Shown here: one piece after another, positions 1 to 6,715 of the stretch
Position numbering within the stretch: the stretch's first letter is position 1
How the letters are laid out: each line of letters begins with the position of its first letter
Assembly (NCBI GenBank): GCA_046313675.1
Contig: JBKBXU010000106.1
Coordinates: forward strand, 1 to 13,326
Source of the DNA: JBKBXU01 sp046313675
GTDB lineage: Bacteria; Bacteroidota; Bacteroidia; Cytophagales; Cytophagaceae
Direction of reading: 5' to 3'
Length of the DNA stretch: 13,326 bases
The notes under the pieces: generated by a model
What the model saw: the letters and a program-made list of their open reading frames with translations, nothing else
Told to the model about the DNA's origin: nothing
Databases searched by the model: none
Position numbers and translations under genes: made by a program

Positions 1-304
1 GCAAAACGGGAAGCTGAGTATATATAATGGCAAACACCATTATAATTGCTGTAACAATTACAGCTAATCGTGTGATCAGGCCAATAACAATTAGTATGCC
101 GCAGAAGATTTCAAGTCCTCCAACAAGTGTAGATGTAAATTCAGGCCAAAATACGCCAAGCTCTTCAAAACGCCCGGCTCCACGAATATCCGGAAGAATA
201 AATTTTTGAATCCCTTCTGAAAGAAAAACCACTCCCACAACGAGGCGAATTATAATGATTGTAGGACTGGGAGAAGTTCTGATAATTGAGTTTAACAATT
301 GCAT
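1..304 (-). CDS. DoxX family membrane protein (partial, C-terminus beyond left edge)
   Basis: Reading the minus strand from an ATG at 302-304 gives 101 residues with no stop before the window edge. The protein begins MQLLNSIIRTSP, followed by a hydrophobic helix ending in GVVFLSEGIQKF, then a loop with PDIRGAGRFEELG, and further helices containing GGLEIFCGILIVIGLITR. The pattern of a helix ending in xxSEGxxKF, a loop with GxGRFxxLG, and a GGxEIxxGxLLxxGLxTR helix is typical of the DoxX family of small four-helix inner-membrane proteins. The biochemical role of most members is unknown, and some have been linked to redox or sulfur metabolism. It lies 56 bp downstream of a membrane microprotein and is probably the third gene of a NUDIX-led minus-strand operon. 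The family call is solid but the function is not known. Confidence 0.85.
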   Translation of the reverse strand, partial: MQLLNSIIRTSPSPTIIIIRLVVGVVFLSEGIQKFILPDIRGAGRFEELGVFWPEFTSTLVGGLEIFCGILIVIGLITRLAVIVTAIIMVFAIIYTQLPVL

Positions 305-360
305 ATAATAAAAATTTGTCCCAAGAGTAACAAAAGTAAGATTGTCAGACAAGTAAAGCC

Positions 361-513
361 TTATCTTTTAAATTCCGGGTCGTATTTTTTTAAAATGTTG
401 TTTTTCTTTTTGTCCCAGGGCTTCACGGTTTTGCTAGCCATATCATAGGTAAAGAAAACGATAACCAGTAAGAAAACAACAGCAATTAAGAGCAAAAGTT
501 TATTTTTCTTCAT
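361..513 (-). CDS. 50-residue single-helix membrane microprotein
   Basis: An ATG at 511-513 on the minus strand opens a 50-codon frame ending in TAA at 361-363. The protein starts MKKNKLLLLIAVVFLLVIVF, which is a short basic N-terminus and one strongly hydrophobic helix of about 18 residues. A charged lysine-rich tail follows, containing KPWDKKKNN and ending KKYDPEFKR. The start lies one base after the stop of the upstream NUDIX gene, the kind of spacing expected for co-translated genes, and this is the best evidence that the frame is real. The helix lacks a lipobox cysteine and an obvious signal-peptidase site, so an inner-membrane anchor is more likely than a secreted peptide. I do not recognise the family. 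A link to the neighbouring DoxX membrane protein is only inference. Confidence 0.7.
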   Translation of the reverse strand: MKKNKLLLLIAVVFLLVIVFFTYDMASKTVKPWDKKKNNILKKYDPEFKR

Positions 514-514
514 T

Positions 515-1192
515 TCAGGTTAGTGAAATATAACATCCTTCGTTTTGAAGTTTTTCGTAAAGTTCTTCGTTAAATTTCAGCAGGGGGTTTCTTAAATTTA
601 CGTTTTCTTCAACTTTTAAGAGATGCCCCATACGGTCAATCTTATTTTTAAAGAGTATTCGGTTGAGTTTGGTTCCAAGCAATGCTTCATAAAGTTTGTA
701 AAGTTCATTGAAGCGGAATTTCTCCGGCATTAGATTGTATCCGATAGGGCCCAAGCGGCTTCTTTTTCGAAAATCCTCAATGGCGTAGTCTATGATTTTT
801 TTATGGTCAAATGCCAGTTCCGGCAGATCATAGATGTGAAACCACTTAGCTTCTGTCGCATCATCGCCTGCCTTAGTTTCAGATTCTTTTATTCTGGTTT
901 CTCCATAGAATACCACAGAGATGGTCCTTTCTCTTGGATCCCGGCTAACTTCGCTAAACGTTTTTAATTGCTTTAGATCCAGGATCTTTAAACCTGTTTC
1001 CTCTTGTAATTCTCGTACTGCTGCATTTTCACAGGATTCTTTGATGTCGACATAGCCGCCCGGCAATGCCCACTTGCCGGCAAACGGCTCATTGCGTCTT
1101 TTTATTAAAAGTATATAAAGTTTCGGATTGTTATAACCGAAAATAACACAGTCTGTTGTTACAGACGGATGAGGATGTTCATACGTGTACAT
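515..1192 (-). CDS. NUDIX hydrolase with NrtR-like C-terminal winged-helix domain
   Basis: The 225-residue protein has an N-terminal NUDIX domain (about residues 8-140) with a perfect NUDIX box at 46-68, matching G-x5-E-x7-REUxEExGU (from GYVDIKE to RELQEETGL). Metal-dependent hydrolysis of a nucleoside diphosphate linked to another group, such as ADP-ribose, is therefore plausible. The C-terminal part (about 145-225) contains LMPEKFRFNELYKLYEALLG followed by a basic KNKIDRMG segment. This arrangement is typical of NrtR-type regulators, which sense a nucleotide or sugar through the NUDIX domain and bind DNA through a winged helix. The open frame extends upstream to 1276, but the conserved domain begins at MYTYEHPHP, so I chose 1192. 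It leads an apparent operon with the microprotein and DoxX genes. Whether it is an enzyme, a regulator or both cannot be decided from sequence. Confidence 0.85.
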   Translation of the reverse strand: MYTYEHPHPSVTTDCVIFGYNNPKLYILLIKRRNEPFAGKWALPGGYVDIKESCENAAVRELQEETGLKILDLKQLKTFSEVSRDPRERTISVVFYGETRIKESETKAGDDATEAKWFHIYDLPELAFDHKKIIDYAIEDFRKRSRLGPIGYNLMPEKFRFNELYKLYEALLGTKLNRILFKNKIDRMGHLLKVEENVNLRNPLLKFNEELYEKLQNEGCYISLT

Positions 1193-1260
1193 ACTGCCAA
1201 GAAATGGGTTAATTTGAAAGGGAAAAATTACTCTGCTTAAGGAACCAAATAACATCAATT

Positions 1261-1273
1261 TTTGTATAACAAA
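1261..1273. promoter_or_regulatory. Possible operator: TTTGT-N3-ACAAA inverted repeat
   Basis: The sequence TTTGTATAACAAA has 5-bp inverted arms around 3 bases. It sits between the divergent NUDIX/NrtR-like gene and lemA, about 70 bp upstream of the NUDIX start. Regulators of this type often bind palindromes near their own promoter. The arms are short and AT-rich, so chance occurrence is quite possible. Confidence 0.22.
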
Positions 1274-1340
1274 CAATATATTACGACAGAGCCACGTATT
1301 TCTTAGAGGAATGTCGATAATTCAAAGAAAAATTTAATGC

Positions 1341-1371
1341 ATTGGCTTTAAAATAGTTTTCCCTAACTTTG
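1341..1371 (+). promoter_or_regulatory. Bacteroidota-type promoter for the lemA-TPM operon
   Basis: ATTG at 1341-1344 is followed by a 19-bp spacer and TAACTTTG at 1364-1371. This matches the Bacteroidota primary sigma factor pattern of a TTTG-like -33 box, 19-21 bp, and TAnnTTTG at -7. Transcription would begin near 1378, about 15 bases before the lemA ATG. Confidence 0.7.
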
Positions 1372-1392
1372 TATAAATAATTTAAATCATAA

Positions 1393-1971
1393 ATGAAGAC
1401 GTTTTTTATAAATTCTTTAATCCTTATTTCTGCAGTATTTTTATCCTCATGTGGTTATAACTCTATGGTGGACAAGCAGGAAAATGTTAGCAAAAGTTGG
1501 GCTCAGGTAGAGAACGTTTATCAGCGTAGAGCAGACCTTATCCCTAATCTTGTCAATACCGTAAAAGGCTATGCTGCTCATGAGCAGGAAGTATTGATAG
1601 GAGTTATAGAAGCCAGAGCCAAGGCAACGGCTGTGAATCTTAATGTGGAAAACCTTACACCGGACAATCTGAAAAAGTTTGAAGATGCCCAGTCCGGATT
1701 AGGCTCAGCATTAAACAGGCTTATGATGGTTATGGAGCGCTACCCGGATTTAAAGGCAAATCAAAATTTTCTTGAATTACAATCCCAATTGGAGGGTACG
1801 GAAAACCGGATTACCGTAGAACGGATGAGGTTTAACGATTCTGTGAAAGAGTATAACACCCACATCAGAAAATTTCCTAATGTGATATATGCAGGATGGT
1901 TTGATTTTACTCCAAGAGGGTATTTTCAGGCAGCTCCCGGAGCTGATAAGGTTCCTGAAGTTCAATTTTAA
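1393..1971 (+). CDS. lemA: LemA family lipoprotein
   Basis: This 192-residue protein has a lipoprotein signal, with a hydrophobic stretch ending in FLSSC and lipidation expected at Cys20. The mature part is mostly helical and carries the LemA family signature near residues 35-62: SWAQVENVYQRRADLIPNLV followed by NTVKGYAAHE. Later family features include a GLGSALNRLM segment, a YPDLKANQNF motif near 117-126, and ENRITVERMRFND. LemA proteins form an antiparallel helical bundle on the outside of a membrane and have no established enzymatic activity. In Bacteroidota lemA is usually followed by TPM-domain genes, as here: the next start is 5 bp downstream. It is the first gene after the promoter at 1341-1371. 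The family assignment is firm and the molecular role is unknown. Confidence 0.93.
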   Translation: MKTFFINSLILISAVFLSSCGYNSMVDKQENVSKSWAQVENVYQRRADLIPNLVNTVKGYAAHEQEVLIGVIEARAKATAVNLNVENLTPDNLKKFEDAQSGLGSALNRLMMVMERYPDLKANQNFLELQSQLEGTENRITVERMRFNDSVKEYNTHIRKFPNVIYAGWFDFTPRGYFQAAPGADKVPEVQF

Positions 1972-1976
1972 AAATT

Positions 1977-2414
1977 ATGGCAAAAGATTTTTTTACAGAA
2001 GAGCAGAAAACAGCAATAGTTAATGCGATAAAATCAGCGGAAAAAAGTACCTCTGGAGAAATTCAGGTACATATCGAGAATCATTGTAAAGCTGATGTCC
2101 TTGACAGAGCCGCAGAAGTTTTTGCTGCATTGAATATGCAAAACACCAAGCTTAGAAATGGGGTTTTATTTTATCTGGCTTTGGAAGATCATCGCTTTGC
2201 GATCTTAGGAGATGCAGGAATAAATGTAAAAGTACCCACCGGTTTTTGGGAAAGCATTAAAGACGAAATGATCCTTTATTTTAAAAAAGGAAACTTCACT
2301 GAAGGGCTATGTGTCGGAATTGAGATGGCTGGTATGAAGCTTGAGGAGCATTTTCCATATCAACAGGATGATGTGAACGAACTTCCTGATGATATATCTT
2401 TTGGAAACAATTAA
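1977..2414 (+). CDS. TPM domain protein, soluble cytosolic form
   Basis: The protein is 145 residues with no signal peptide and no membrane helix, so it is probably cytosolic. Residues about 8-125 fit the TPM domain (TPM_phosphatase, formerly DUF477). They include FTEEQKTAIVNAIKSAE, a STSGEIQVHIE strand, the core RNGVLFYLALEDHRFAILGD, and a KGNFTEGLCVGIEMAG helix. TPM proteins in plants act in photosystem repair, and some have been reported to have phosphatase activity. The bacterial role is unclear. It is co-transcribed between lemA and a membrane-anchored TPM gene, with one base separating its stop from the next ATG. This short form recurs beside lemA in Bacteroidota, which suggests that the cytosolic and exported TPM proteins serve the same envelope process. 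That link is inference. Confidence 0.88.
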   Translation: MAKDFFTEEQKTAIVNAIKSAEKSTSGEIQVHIENHCKADVLDRAAEVFAALNMQNTKLRNGVLFYLALEDHRFAILGDAGINVKVPTGFWESIKDEMILYFKKGNFTEGLCVGIEMAGMKLEEHFPYQQDDVNELPDDISFGNN

Positions 2415-2415
2415 T

Positions 2416-3162
2416 ATGAAATTAAAGGTTCTTGCATCTATAATTTTGCTCTTGCTTGCTTTTAAGGTAAGCGCTGATTCAGAGCGTTTTCCAAAAAAGC
2501 CTAACCCTCCACGACTCGTTAACGACTTTACCAAAACATTAAGCGCAAGTGAGAATAATCTTCTGGAAGCAAAGCTTAGGGCCTATAATGACAGTACCTC
2601 AACAGAAATTACTGTAGTTATAGTTAACACCATTGGTCAGGAGCATATTGGCTTGTATGTGACTGAACTTGGACATGATTGGAAGGTTGGGAAAAAAGGC
2701 AAGGATAATGGAATTGTGCTTTTTATAGCTAAGGATGACCGCAACATGAACATCTCCACCGGATATGGGATGGAGGGAATAATTACAGATGCCCGTTCCC
2801 GTAACATTATTGAGAATATTCTTGCACCTAATTTTCGTAAAAATCATTTTTATGAGGGAATTGATCAAGCGACGGACGCCTTAATTCAATATGCTTCAGG
2901 GCAATTTGTTAATGATCAAAAAGAAGGTTCCGGTTCCACCATTGTAATAGTTCTTATTGTACTTATTATTCTGTTTATATTATCGTTAAAGAACCAGAAA
3001 AGCAGCAGCCACGGTTCTGGCCCAACTACCTTTTCTCGTCGTGGCTCCTATATGGGGGGCGGTTTTGGCGGAGGGTTCGGTTCGGGCTCTTCCGGAGGGA
3101 GCAGCTTTAGAGGTTTTGGTGGCGGAGGTTTTGGAGGAGGCGGCGCCAGTGGCCGTTGGTAA
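2416..3162 (+). CDS. Exported TPM domain protein with membrane anchor and Gly-rich tail (YgcG-like)
   Basis: The 248-residue protein starts at MKLKVLASII, one base after the previous stop. An in-frame upstream ATG at 2389 would overlap the previous gene and mask the signal peptide. A signal peptide (1-20, ending VSA) precedes a canonical TPM domain (about 30-160) with RLVNDFTKTLS, DWKVGKKGKDNGIVLFIA, the hallmark GYGMEG at 116-121, and ITDAR. A transmembrane helix follows at about 174-191, then a Ser/Gly-rich tail of about 55 residues ending GGGASGRW. The domain should face the periplasm and the tail the cytoplasm. Tails ending in Gly-rich runs plus a terminal Trp are common in this family. 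The gene belongs to the lemA operon. Function is unknown beyond a likely envelope role. Confidence 0.9.
   Translation: MKLKVLASIILLLLAFKVSADSERFPKKPNPPRLVNDFTKTLSASENNLLEAKLRAYNDSTSTEITVVIVNTIGQEHIGLYVTELGHDWKVGKKGKDNGIVLFIAKDDRNMNISTGYGMEGIITDARSRNIIENILAPNFRKNHFYEGIDQATDALIQYASGQFVNDQKEGSGSTIVIVLIVLIILFILSLKNQKSSSHGSGPTTFSRRGSYMGGGFGGGFGSGSSGGSSFRGFGGGGFGGGGASGRW
3049..3159 (+). repeat. Gly-rich low-complexity coding repeat
   Basis: This stretch encodes the C-terminal tail of the TPM protein and is built from short GGTTTTGG- and GGAGG-type units. It is locally G-rich compared with the AT-rich surroundings. The reading frame stays intact to the terminal GASGRW, so it is a coding tail and not a separate element. 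Confidence 0.6.
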
Positions 3163-3183
3163 TTAATTTCTAAATTTTTAATA

Positions 3184-3936
3184 ATGCGCAGGCTTTTGAC
3201 ATTTTTGGTTTTGTTTTTATTGACTCTTACAAGTCAGGCAGAGAGGCTTCCTGACAGGCCAGATACTATCCGGAATATTTTGGACTTTGCCCAGATCCTC
3301 TCTAATCAAGAGCGAATTTCCCTGGAGGAGAAGGTCGCAGCATTTGAGGACTCCTCCCACATCAATATTATTGTCGCCATTGTTGAAAGTATTCGTGGTT
3401 TTAAATCCGATGACTACGCCAACATGCTTGCCGAAAAATGGCAAATTTCTTCTTCAGAAAATGACCATGCCATATTGCTACTGTTTGCAAAAAATCAACG
3501 CACCTTTGAAATGGTTGCAGGCCATGAAGTTAAACATATTTTTACCCAGGTTGCAGAGAGAAAGATTGAAAAAAAGTATGTGGAAGAAAGCTTTAGAAAA
3601 GATTTATATTTTGACGGAATAAGGGATGTAATTTCCGTGGTGAGTGATCTTGCGAGTGGAAAAATTAAGGAAACGGACATTTATAAAGAAGAATCCAATG
3701 TTTTTTATATAGTTATACCTCTCTTTCTTTTCTTTCTTTTGGTATTTCCCTTTGCTCAATACAGAGCGCTTAACAAGGCTCATCTTGGATCAAAACCAAT
3801 GGGTTTTTTCTCCGCACTTTCGCTAATGAACATGTTCGGAGGAACGGGAAGGGCCGGATACCAGGATTTCATTAATGGTACTGGGGTGTTTAAAGGGTAC
3901 AAATCAGGTGGCGGGGGAGCTTATGGGGCTTGGTAG
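3184..3936 (+). CDS. Exported TPM-like protein with degenerate core motif
   Basis: The protein is 250 residues, with a signal peptide (about 1-19, ending SQA), a TPM-like domain (about 30-158), a transmembrane helix (about 173-191) and a tail ending SGGGGAYGAW. The overall architecture copies the preceding gene, which points to duplication. NILDFAQILSNQER matches the family's opening segment, and HAILLLFA matches the NGVLLLVA strand. The hallmark GYGxEG loop is replaced by GHEVKH at 113-118, and the following TDA becomes TQV. The tail is less glycine-rich and begins with a hydrophobic GFFSALSLMNMFGG segment. It starts 21 bp after its paralogue, at the end of the lemA operon. I infer a partner or binding protein that has lost any catalytic function of its siblings. 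The exact role is unknown. Confidence 0.85.
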   Translation: MRRLLTFLVLFLLTLTSQAERLPDRPDTIRNILDFAQILSNQERISLEEKVAAFEDSSHINIIVAIVESIRGFKSDDYANMLAEKWQISSSENDHAILLLFAKNQRTFEMVAGHEVKHIFTQVAERKIEKKYVEESFRKDLYFDGIRDVISVVSDLASGKIKETDIYKEESNVFYIVIPLFLFFLLVFPFAQYRALNKAHLGSKPMGFFSALSLMNMFGGTGRAGYQDFINGTGVFKGYKSGGGGAYGAW

Positions 3937-4030
3937 GCCAGGGGAGAATAGAAGGGATCTTATGTGATTTATCGCAGGGTATTGTTGCCGTAATTGAGAG
4001 AACAGAATATTTTAGAATCTTCCGGGCAGA

Positions 4031-4056
4031 ATAATAAAAAAGGCCCTTTCGGGCCT
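4031..4056 (-). terminator. Intrinsic terminator of ndk
   Basis: AGGCCC (4041-4046) and GGGCCT (4051-4056) form a 6-bp GC-rich stem with a TTTC loop. On the minus strand it is followed by TTTTTTATTAT (from 4031-4041). The T-run lies only on the minus-strand side, so it terminates ndk and not the TPM operon. Confidence 0.85.
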
Positions 4057-4060
4057 ATAC

Positions 4061-4078
4061 ATCAGAGCATGTTCTGAT
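4061..4078 (-). other. Second hairpin at the ndk stop codon
   Basis: ATCAGA (4061-4066) and TCTGAT (4073-4078) are perfect inverted arms around GCATGT. The hairpin overlaps the first base of the ndk stop and lies just before the terminator hairpin. It may stabilise the 3' end of the transcript or assist termination. Confidence 0.45.
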
Positions 4079-4497
4079 TAGAATTGCTCAATTCTTGAAA
4101 AGAAGAAAGAAGACTCTATTTCCGCATTCTCATCGGAATCAGATCCATGAATTGCATTAGCTTCTAAAGATTTAGCATATTTCTTTCTGATTGTACCTTC
4201 CTCTGCCTGCGCCGGATTCGTAGCTCCTATAAGTTTTCTAAAATCGGCAACTGCATTATTTTTTTCAAGGACTATAGCAAAAATATGGCCTGAAGACATA
4301 TAAGTTTTTAAGTCGTTGTAAAAAGGCCTCTCTTTGTGAACCTCGTAAAACTGACCCGCTCTTTCCTGAGTAAGTTTTGTAAGTTTGGCTGCTACAATAC
4401 GAAATCCAGCCTCTTCAATCATTTTAATTATAGCACCAGAGTGGCCATCAGCTACAGCATCAGGCTTAATCATAGTGAATGTTCTGTTATTTGCCAT
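4078..4497 (-). CDS. ndk: Nucleoside diphosphate kinase
   Basis: The protein has 139 residues, the normal length for this family. It transfers the gamma-phosphate of ATP to nucleoside diphosphates through a phosphohistidine, keeping NTP and dNTP pools balanced in the cytosol. Visible signatures are the N-terminal TFTMIKPDAV with Lys11, the HKERPFYNDL nucleotide-site segment near 54-63, the MSSGHIFAIVL strand, the GATNPAQAEEGTIR loop near 91-104, and the active-site NAIHGSDS with catalytic His117. All key residues are present. It is a single-gene unit on the minus strand, with its own -7 element upstream and a terminator downstream. The only mild oddity is a C-terminus ending ESSFFFSRIEQF, which is common in Bacteroidota homologues. 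Confidence 0.97.
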   Translation of the reverse strand: MANNRTFTMIKPDAVADGHSGAIIKMIEEAGFRIVAAKLTKLTQERAGQFYEVHKERPFYNDLKTYMSSGHIFAIVLEKNNAVADFRKLIGATNPAQAEEGTIRKKYAKSLEANAIHGSDSDENAEIESSFFFSRIEQF

Positions 4498-4521
4498 TTG
4501 TTACTTGTTTTGGTTGCCTTG

Positions 4522-4529
4522 CAAAAGTA
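4522..4529 (-). promoter_or_regulatory. -7 promoter element for ndk
   Basis: On the minus strand this reads TACTTTTG, a full match to TAnnTTTG, about 25 bases upstream of the ndk ATG. No convincing TTTG is found 19-21 bp further upstream, so only the -7 half is well supported. Confidence 0.5.
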
Positions 4530-4693
4530 TATAGATTCAATTTGTAAAGCCAGTTTTTTAGTTGTTATTAGGGGATTTACCTGTTATGAATCGCAAGATC
4601 GGGCTTTTTGTTATTCTGAATTCAATTTAGAAAGATAATACATGCCTTATTCATGATCATTGCACCTTTGTTTTTAAGCAAAATCTTCACACA

Positions 4694-4725
4694 TTTGTTA
4701 AAATTAATTCGGAGAAATATTTCTT
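4694..4725 (+). promoter_or_regulatory. Weak promoter candidate for the nrnA-FKBP operon
   Basis: TTTG at 4694-4697, a 20-bp spacer and TATTTCTT at 4718-4725 resemble the Bacteroidota -33/-7 arrangement, with 6 of 8 matches in the second box. Transcription would start about 10 bases before the ATG at 4743. Confidence 0.3.
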
Positions 4726-4742
4726 CTTTGATAGGTTGATAG

Positions 4743-5777
4743 ATGCAGAAATTAAAAGAACTGAAAGAAATCCTTGAGATCCCGAGGAACATTGTTATCA
4801 CGACTCACCCAAAACCTGATGCGGACGCATTGGGCTCATCTCTGGCTTTGTGGTCATACCTCAGGAAAAAAGGGCATAATGTGACGGTAATAACTCCTAC
4901 GGATTATCCAAAGTTTCTTCATTGGATGAATGGGAATTCAGAGGTAGTTATATTTAATGAAGGTAATGAAGAAAAATCTTCACAACTTATAAAACAGGCA
5001 GATCTTATTTTTTGCCTTGACTTTTCTGTGCTTAGCCGTATTTATGAGTTGGGAGAGATGGTACGGGAGGCTGCAGCAAAGAAAGTTTTGATCGATCATC
5101 ATTTGGAGCCGGAAGATTTTGCCGAGTTTGTGTTCTGGGATATTAATGCAGCAGCCACCGCAGTACTCATCTTTAAGTTTATTATGAAGATGGAGGAGAA
5201 GCAGCTTATGGATGTATCAATTGGTGAATGCATATATGCAGGTATAATGACAGATACAGGGTCTTTTCGTCATCCTACTACAAATAAAGATGTCCATATC
5301 ATCATTGCTGACCTTATCAACCTTGGTGTTGATATTTCAAAAATTCACCGCCTGATTTACGATAATAATTCAGAATTGAGGTTGAGGTTTCTCGGACACA
5401 TGCTACTGAATAAACTAACCGTTTTGAAGGAATTTAATACGGCTTATATTGCGGTAAGCCAGGAAGAACTAGAGCAATATGGCTCCCAGACAGGAGATAC
5501 CGAAGGGTTGGTAAACTATGCATTATCTGTTGAGAATGTAATTTTTGCAGCCGTAATCATTGACAGGGCAGATGCAGTAAAGATATCATTCCGTTCCAAG
5601 GGGGATTTTTCGGCCAATGAATTTGCCAGAGCCCATTTTGAGGGCGGAGGACATAAAAACGCATCCGGAGGAAAATCAAGCCTGAGTTTGAATGAAACCG
5701 TGAAAAAATTTGTTGGGCTTTTACCAGCATATAAAAAAGAACTAAATACTATAAATAAGCAAGAAAATCCGTTATGA
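4743..5777 (+). CDS. nrnA: DHH/DHHA1 phosphoesterase, NrnA-like (nanoRNase/pAp phosphatase)
   Basis: The 344-residue cytosolic protein has an N-terminal DHH domain and a C-terminal DHHA1 domain. Metal-binding motifs are in the expected order: THPKPDADALGS (His22, Asp26, Asp28), CLDFS (Asp93), IDHHLEPE (Asp118-His119-His120) and MTDTGSFRH (Asp171). The DHHA1 substrate motif GGGHKNASGG is at 301-310. Together these match the NrnA group, which degrades 2-5 nt RNA fragments and also dephosphorylates pAp to AMP. All catalytic residues are intact. Its stop overlaps the ATG of the first FKBP gene (ATGA at 5774-5777), so it leads a translationally coupled operon. Single-domain DHH relatives such as cyclic-di-AMP phosphodiesterases are alternatives, but the length and lack of a membrane or PAS-like region favour NrnA. 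Confidence 0.9.
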   Translation: MQKLKELKEILEIPRNIVITTHPKPDADALGSSLALWSYLRKKGHNVTVITPTDYPKFLHWMNGNSEVVIFNEGNEEKSSQLIKQADLIFCLDFSVLSRIYELGEMVREAAAKKVLIDHHLEPEDFAEFVFWDINAAATAVLIFKFIMKMEEKQLMDVSIGECIYAGIMTDTGSFRHPTTNKDVHIIIADLINLGVDISKIHRLIYDNNSELRLRFLGHMLLNKLTVLKEFNTAYIAVSQEELEQYGSQTGDTEGLVNYALSVENVIFAAVIIDRADAVKISFRSKGDFSANEFARAHFEGGGHKNASGGKSSLSLNETVKKFVGLLPAYKKELNTINKQENPL

Positions 5778-6715
5778 TCAGACATCTTCTTTTCTCTCTA
5801 TGCATACCCCTGGCTTTACTTAGCTCGTGCGGTGATGGCTATAAAAAATCTGAAACAGGCCTGGAGTATAAGTTTTTCGTGGATTCTGTAGGTGCCACCG
5901 CCGGTGTTGGGGAAGCGATCTTGCTGGATGTACTCATAAGAGATGAGAAAGATTCTGTTTTGGAACATTCCTTCGGCACAAGTGCTTTGGTGGAAGACCC
6001 CAAATTTAAAGGCGGCCTGGAAGAAGGGTTTTTAATGCTTTCTCCCGGTGATAGCGCCTCTTTTAAAGTGAATGCAGATTCATTCTTTAACATTAATCTT
6101 AATAAAGAAAGGCCGGAATACTTGAAAGAAGGCAGCAAATTGACCTTTGACTTAAAGCTGCATAAAATTTACAGCAAAGAAGAAGTGGCTGCAGATAAAG
6201 CAAAATATCAAAAAATGCTCGAAGAGCAAAAACAAAATCAAATCGCCGCAGTTGACCACTTCATGCATTCTTTGGCAGACTCATCAGCAGTTCAGAAGCA
6301 AATGAAAGTTGATGATGTAATTATCAGGCAGTATATGAAGGAAAATAAGTTGTCTATGAATAAGACAGAGTTTGGGGTATATTTTCAGGTTAATGAAGGC
6401 TTAGGTAAAGCTACGGCAAATCCCGGAGATACCTTAACTGTTCATTATTCCGGCAAGACCCTGAAAGGTAAAACTTTTGACAGCTCTCAGGACAGAGAGC
6501 CTTATACCTTCATACTTGGCATGGGCGAGGTAATTCCAGGCTGGGATGATGTAATGAGGAATCTTGCAGAAGGAGATAAAGCAACGTTTATTATTCCTTC
6601 TTCTTTTGCCTATATGAATGTTGGAATACCGGACCCATCGAATCCTGATGAATACCTTATCCCAAAGAATGCACCATTGCTTTTTGAGGTTGAAATAGTA
6701 CAGGTAAGTAAATGA
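5774..6715 (+). CDS. FKBP-type prolyl isomerase lipoprotein with degenerate N-terminal FKBP-like half
   Basis: This 313-residue protein has a lipobox ALLSSC with lipidation at Cys19. Residues about 25-133 resemble an FKBP fold without its active site: SETGLEYKF opens it, and FKGGLEEGFLMLSPGDSASF aligns with the PGWxEG...GDKATF region of true FKBPs. A charged helical linker (about 135-190) leads to a canonical FKBP domain (about 198-313) with HYSG, FDSS (Phe235, Asp236), VIPGW (253-257) and FAYM in place of the usual LAYG. The pocket Asp is kept, so cis-trans prolyl isomerase activity is likely. Lipid anchoring suggests folding of envelope or surface proteins in the periplasm. Similar lipoprotein FKBPs occur in Bacteroidota, including GldI of gliding motility, but orthology cannot be shown here. 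It is coupled to both neighbours by ATGA overlaps. Confidence 0.9.
   Translation: MIRHLLFSLCIPLALLSSCGDGYKKSETGLEYKFFVDSVGATAGVGEAILLDVLIRDEKDSVLEHSFGTSALVEDPKFKGGLEEGFLMLSPGDSASFKVNADSFFNINLNKERPEYLKEGSKLTFDLKLHKIYSKEEVAADKAKYQKMLEEQKQNQIAAVDHFMHSLADSSAVQKQMKVDDVIIRQYMKENKLSMNKTEFGVYFQVNEGLGKATANPGDTLTVHYSGKTLKGKTFDSSQDREPYTFILGMGEVIPGWDDVMRNLAEGDKATFIIPSSFAYMNVGIPDPSNPDEYLIPKNAPLLFEVEIVQVSK

Noticed and set aside
1193..1276. Longer N-terminus of the NUDIX protein
   Set aside because: The 28 extra residues are hydrophobic, AT-rich in coding, and lie outside the conserved domain, which begins at MYTYEHPHP.
2389..2415. Upstream ATG for the membrane TPM gene
   Set aside because: It would overlap the previous gene and put nine residues before a good signal peptide. 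The ATG at 2416 fits both the signal and the 1-bp gap.
3287..3622. 111-codon frame inside the third TPM gene
   Set aside because: It is an out-of-frame shadow of a gene with a clear signal peptide and domain. Its translation has no family features.
3937..4030. Terminator for the lemA-TPM operon
   Set aside because: No stable stem with a plus-strand T-run was found. The nearby hairpin has its T-run only on the ndk strand.
4336..4638. 100-codon plus-strand frame opposite ndk
   Set aside because: It is mostly antisense to the conserved ndk gene and its translation shows no recognisable domain.
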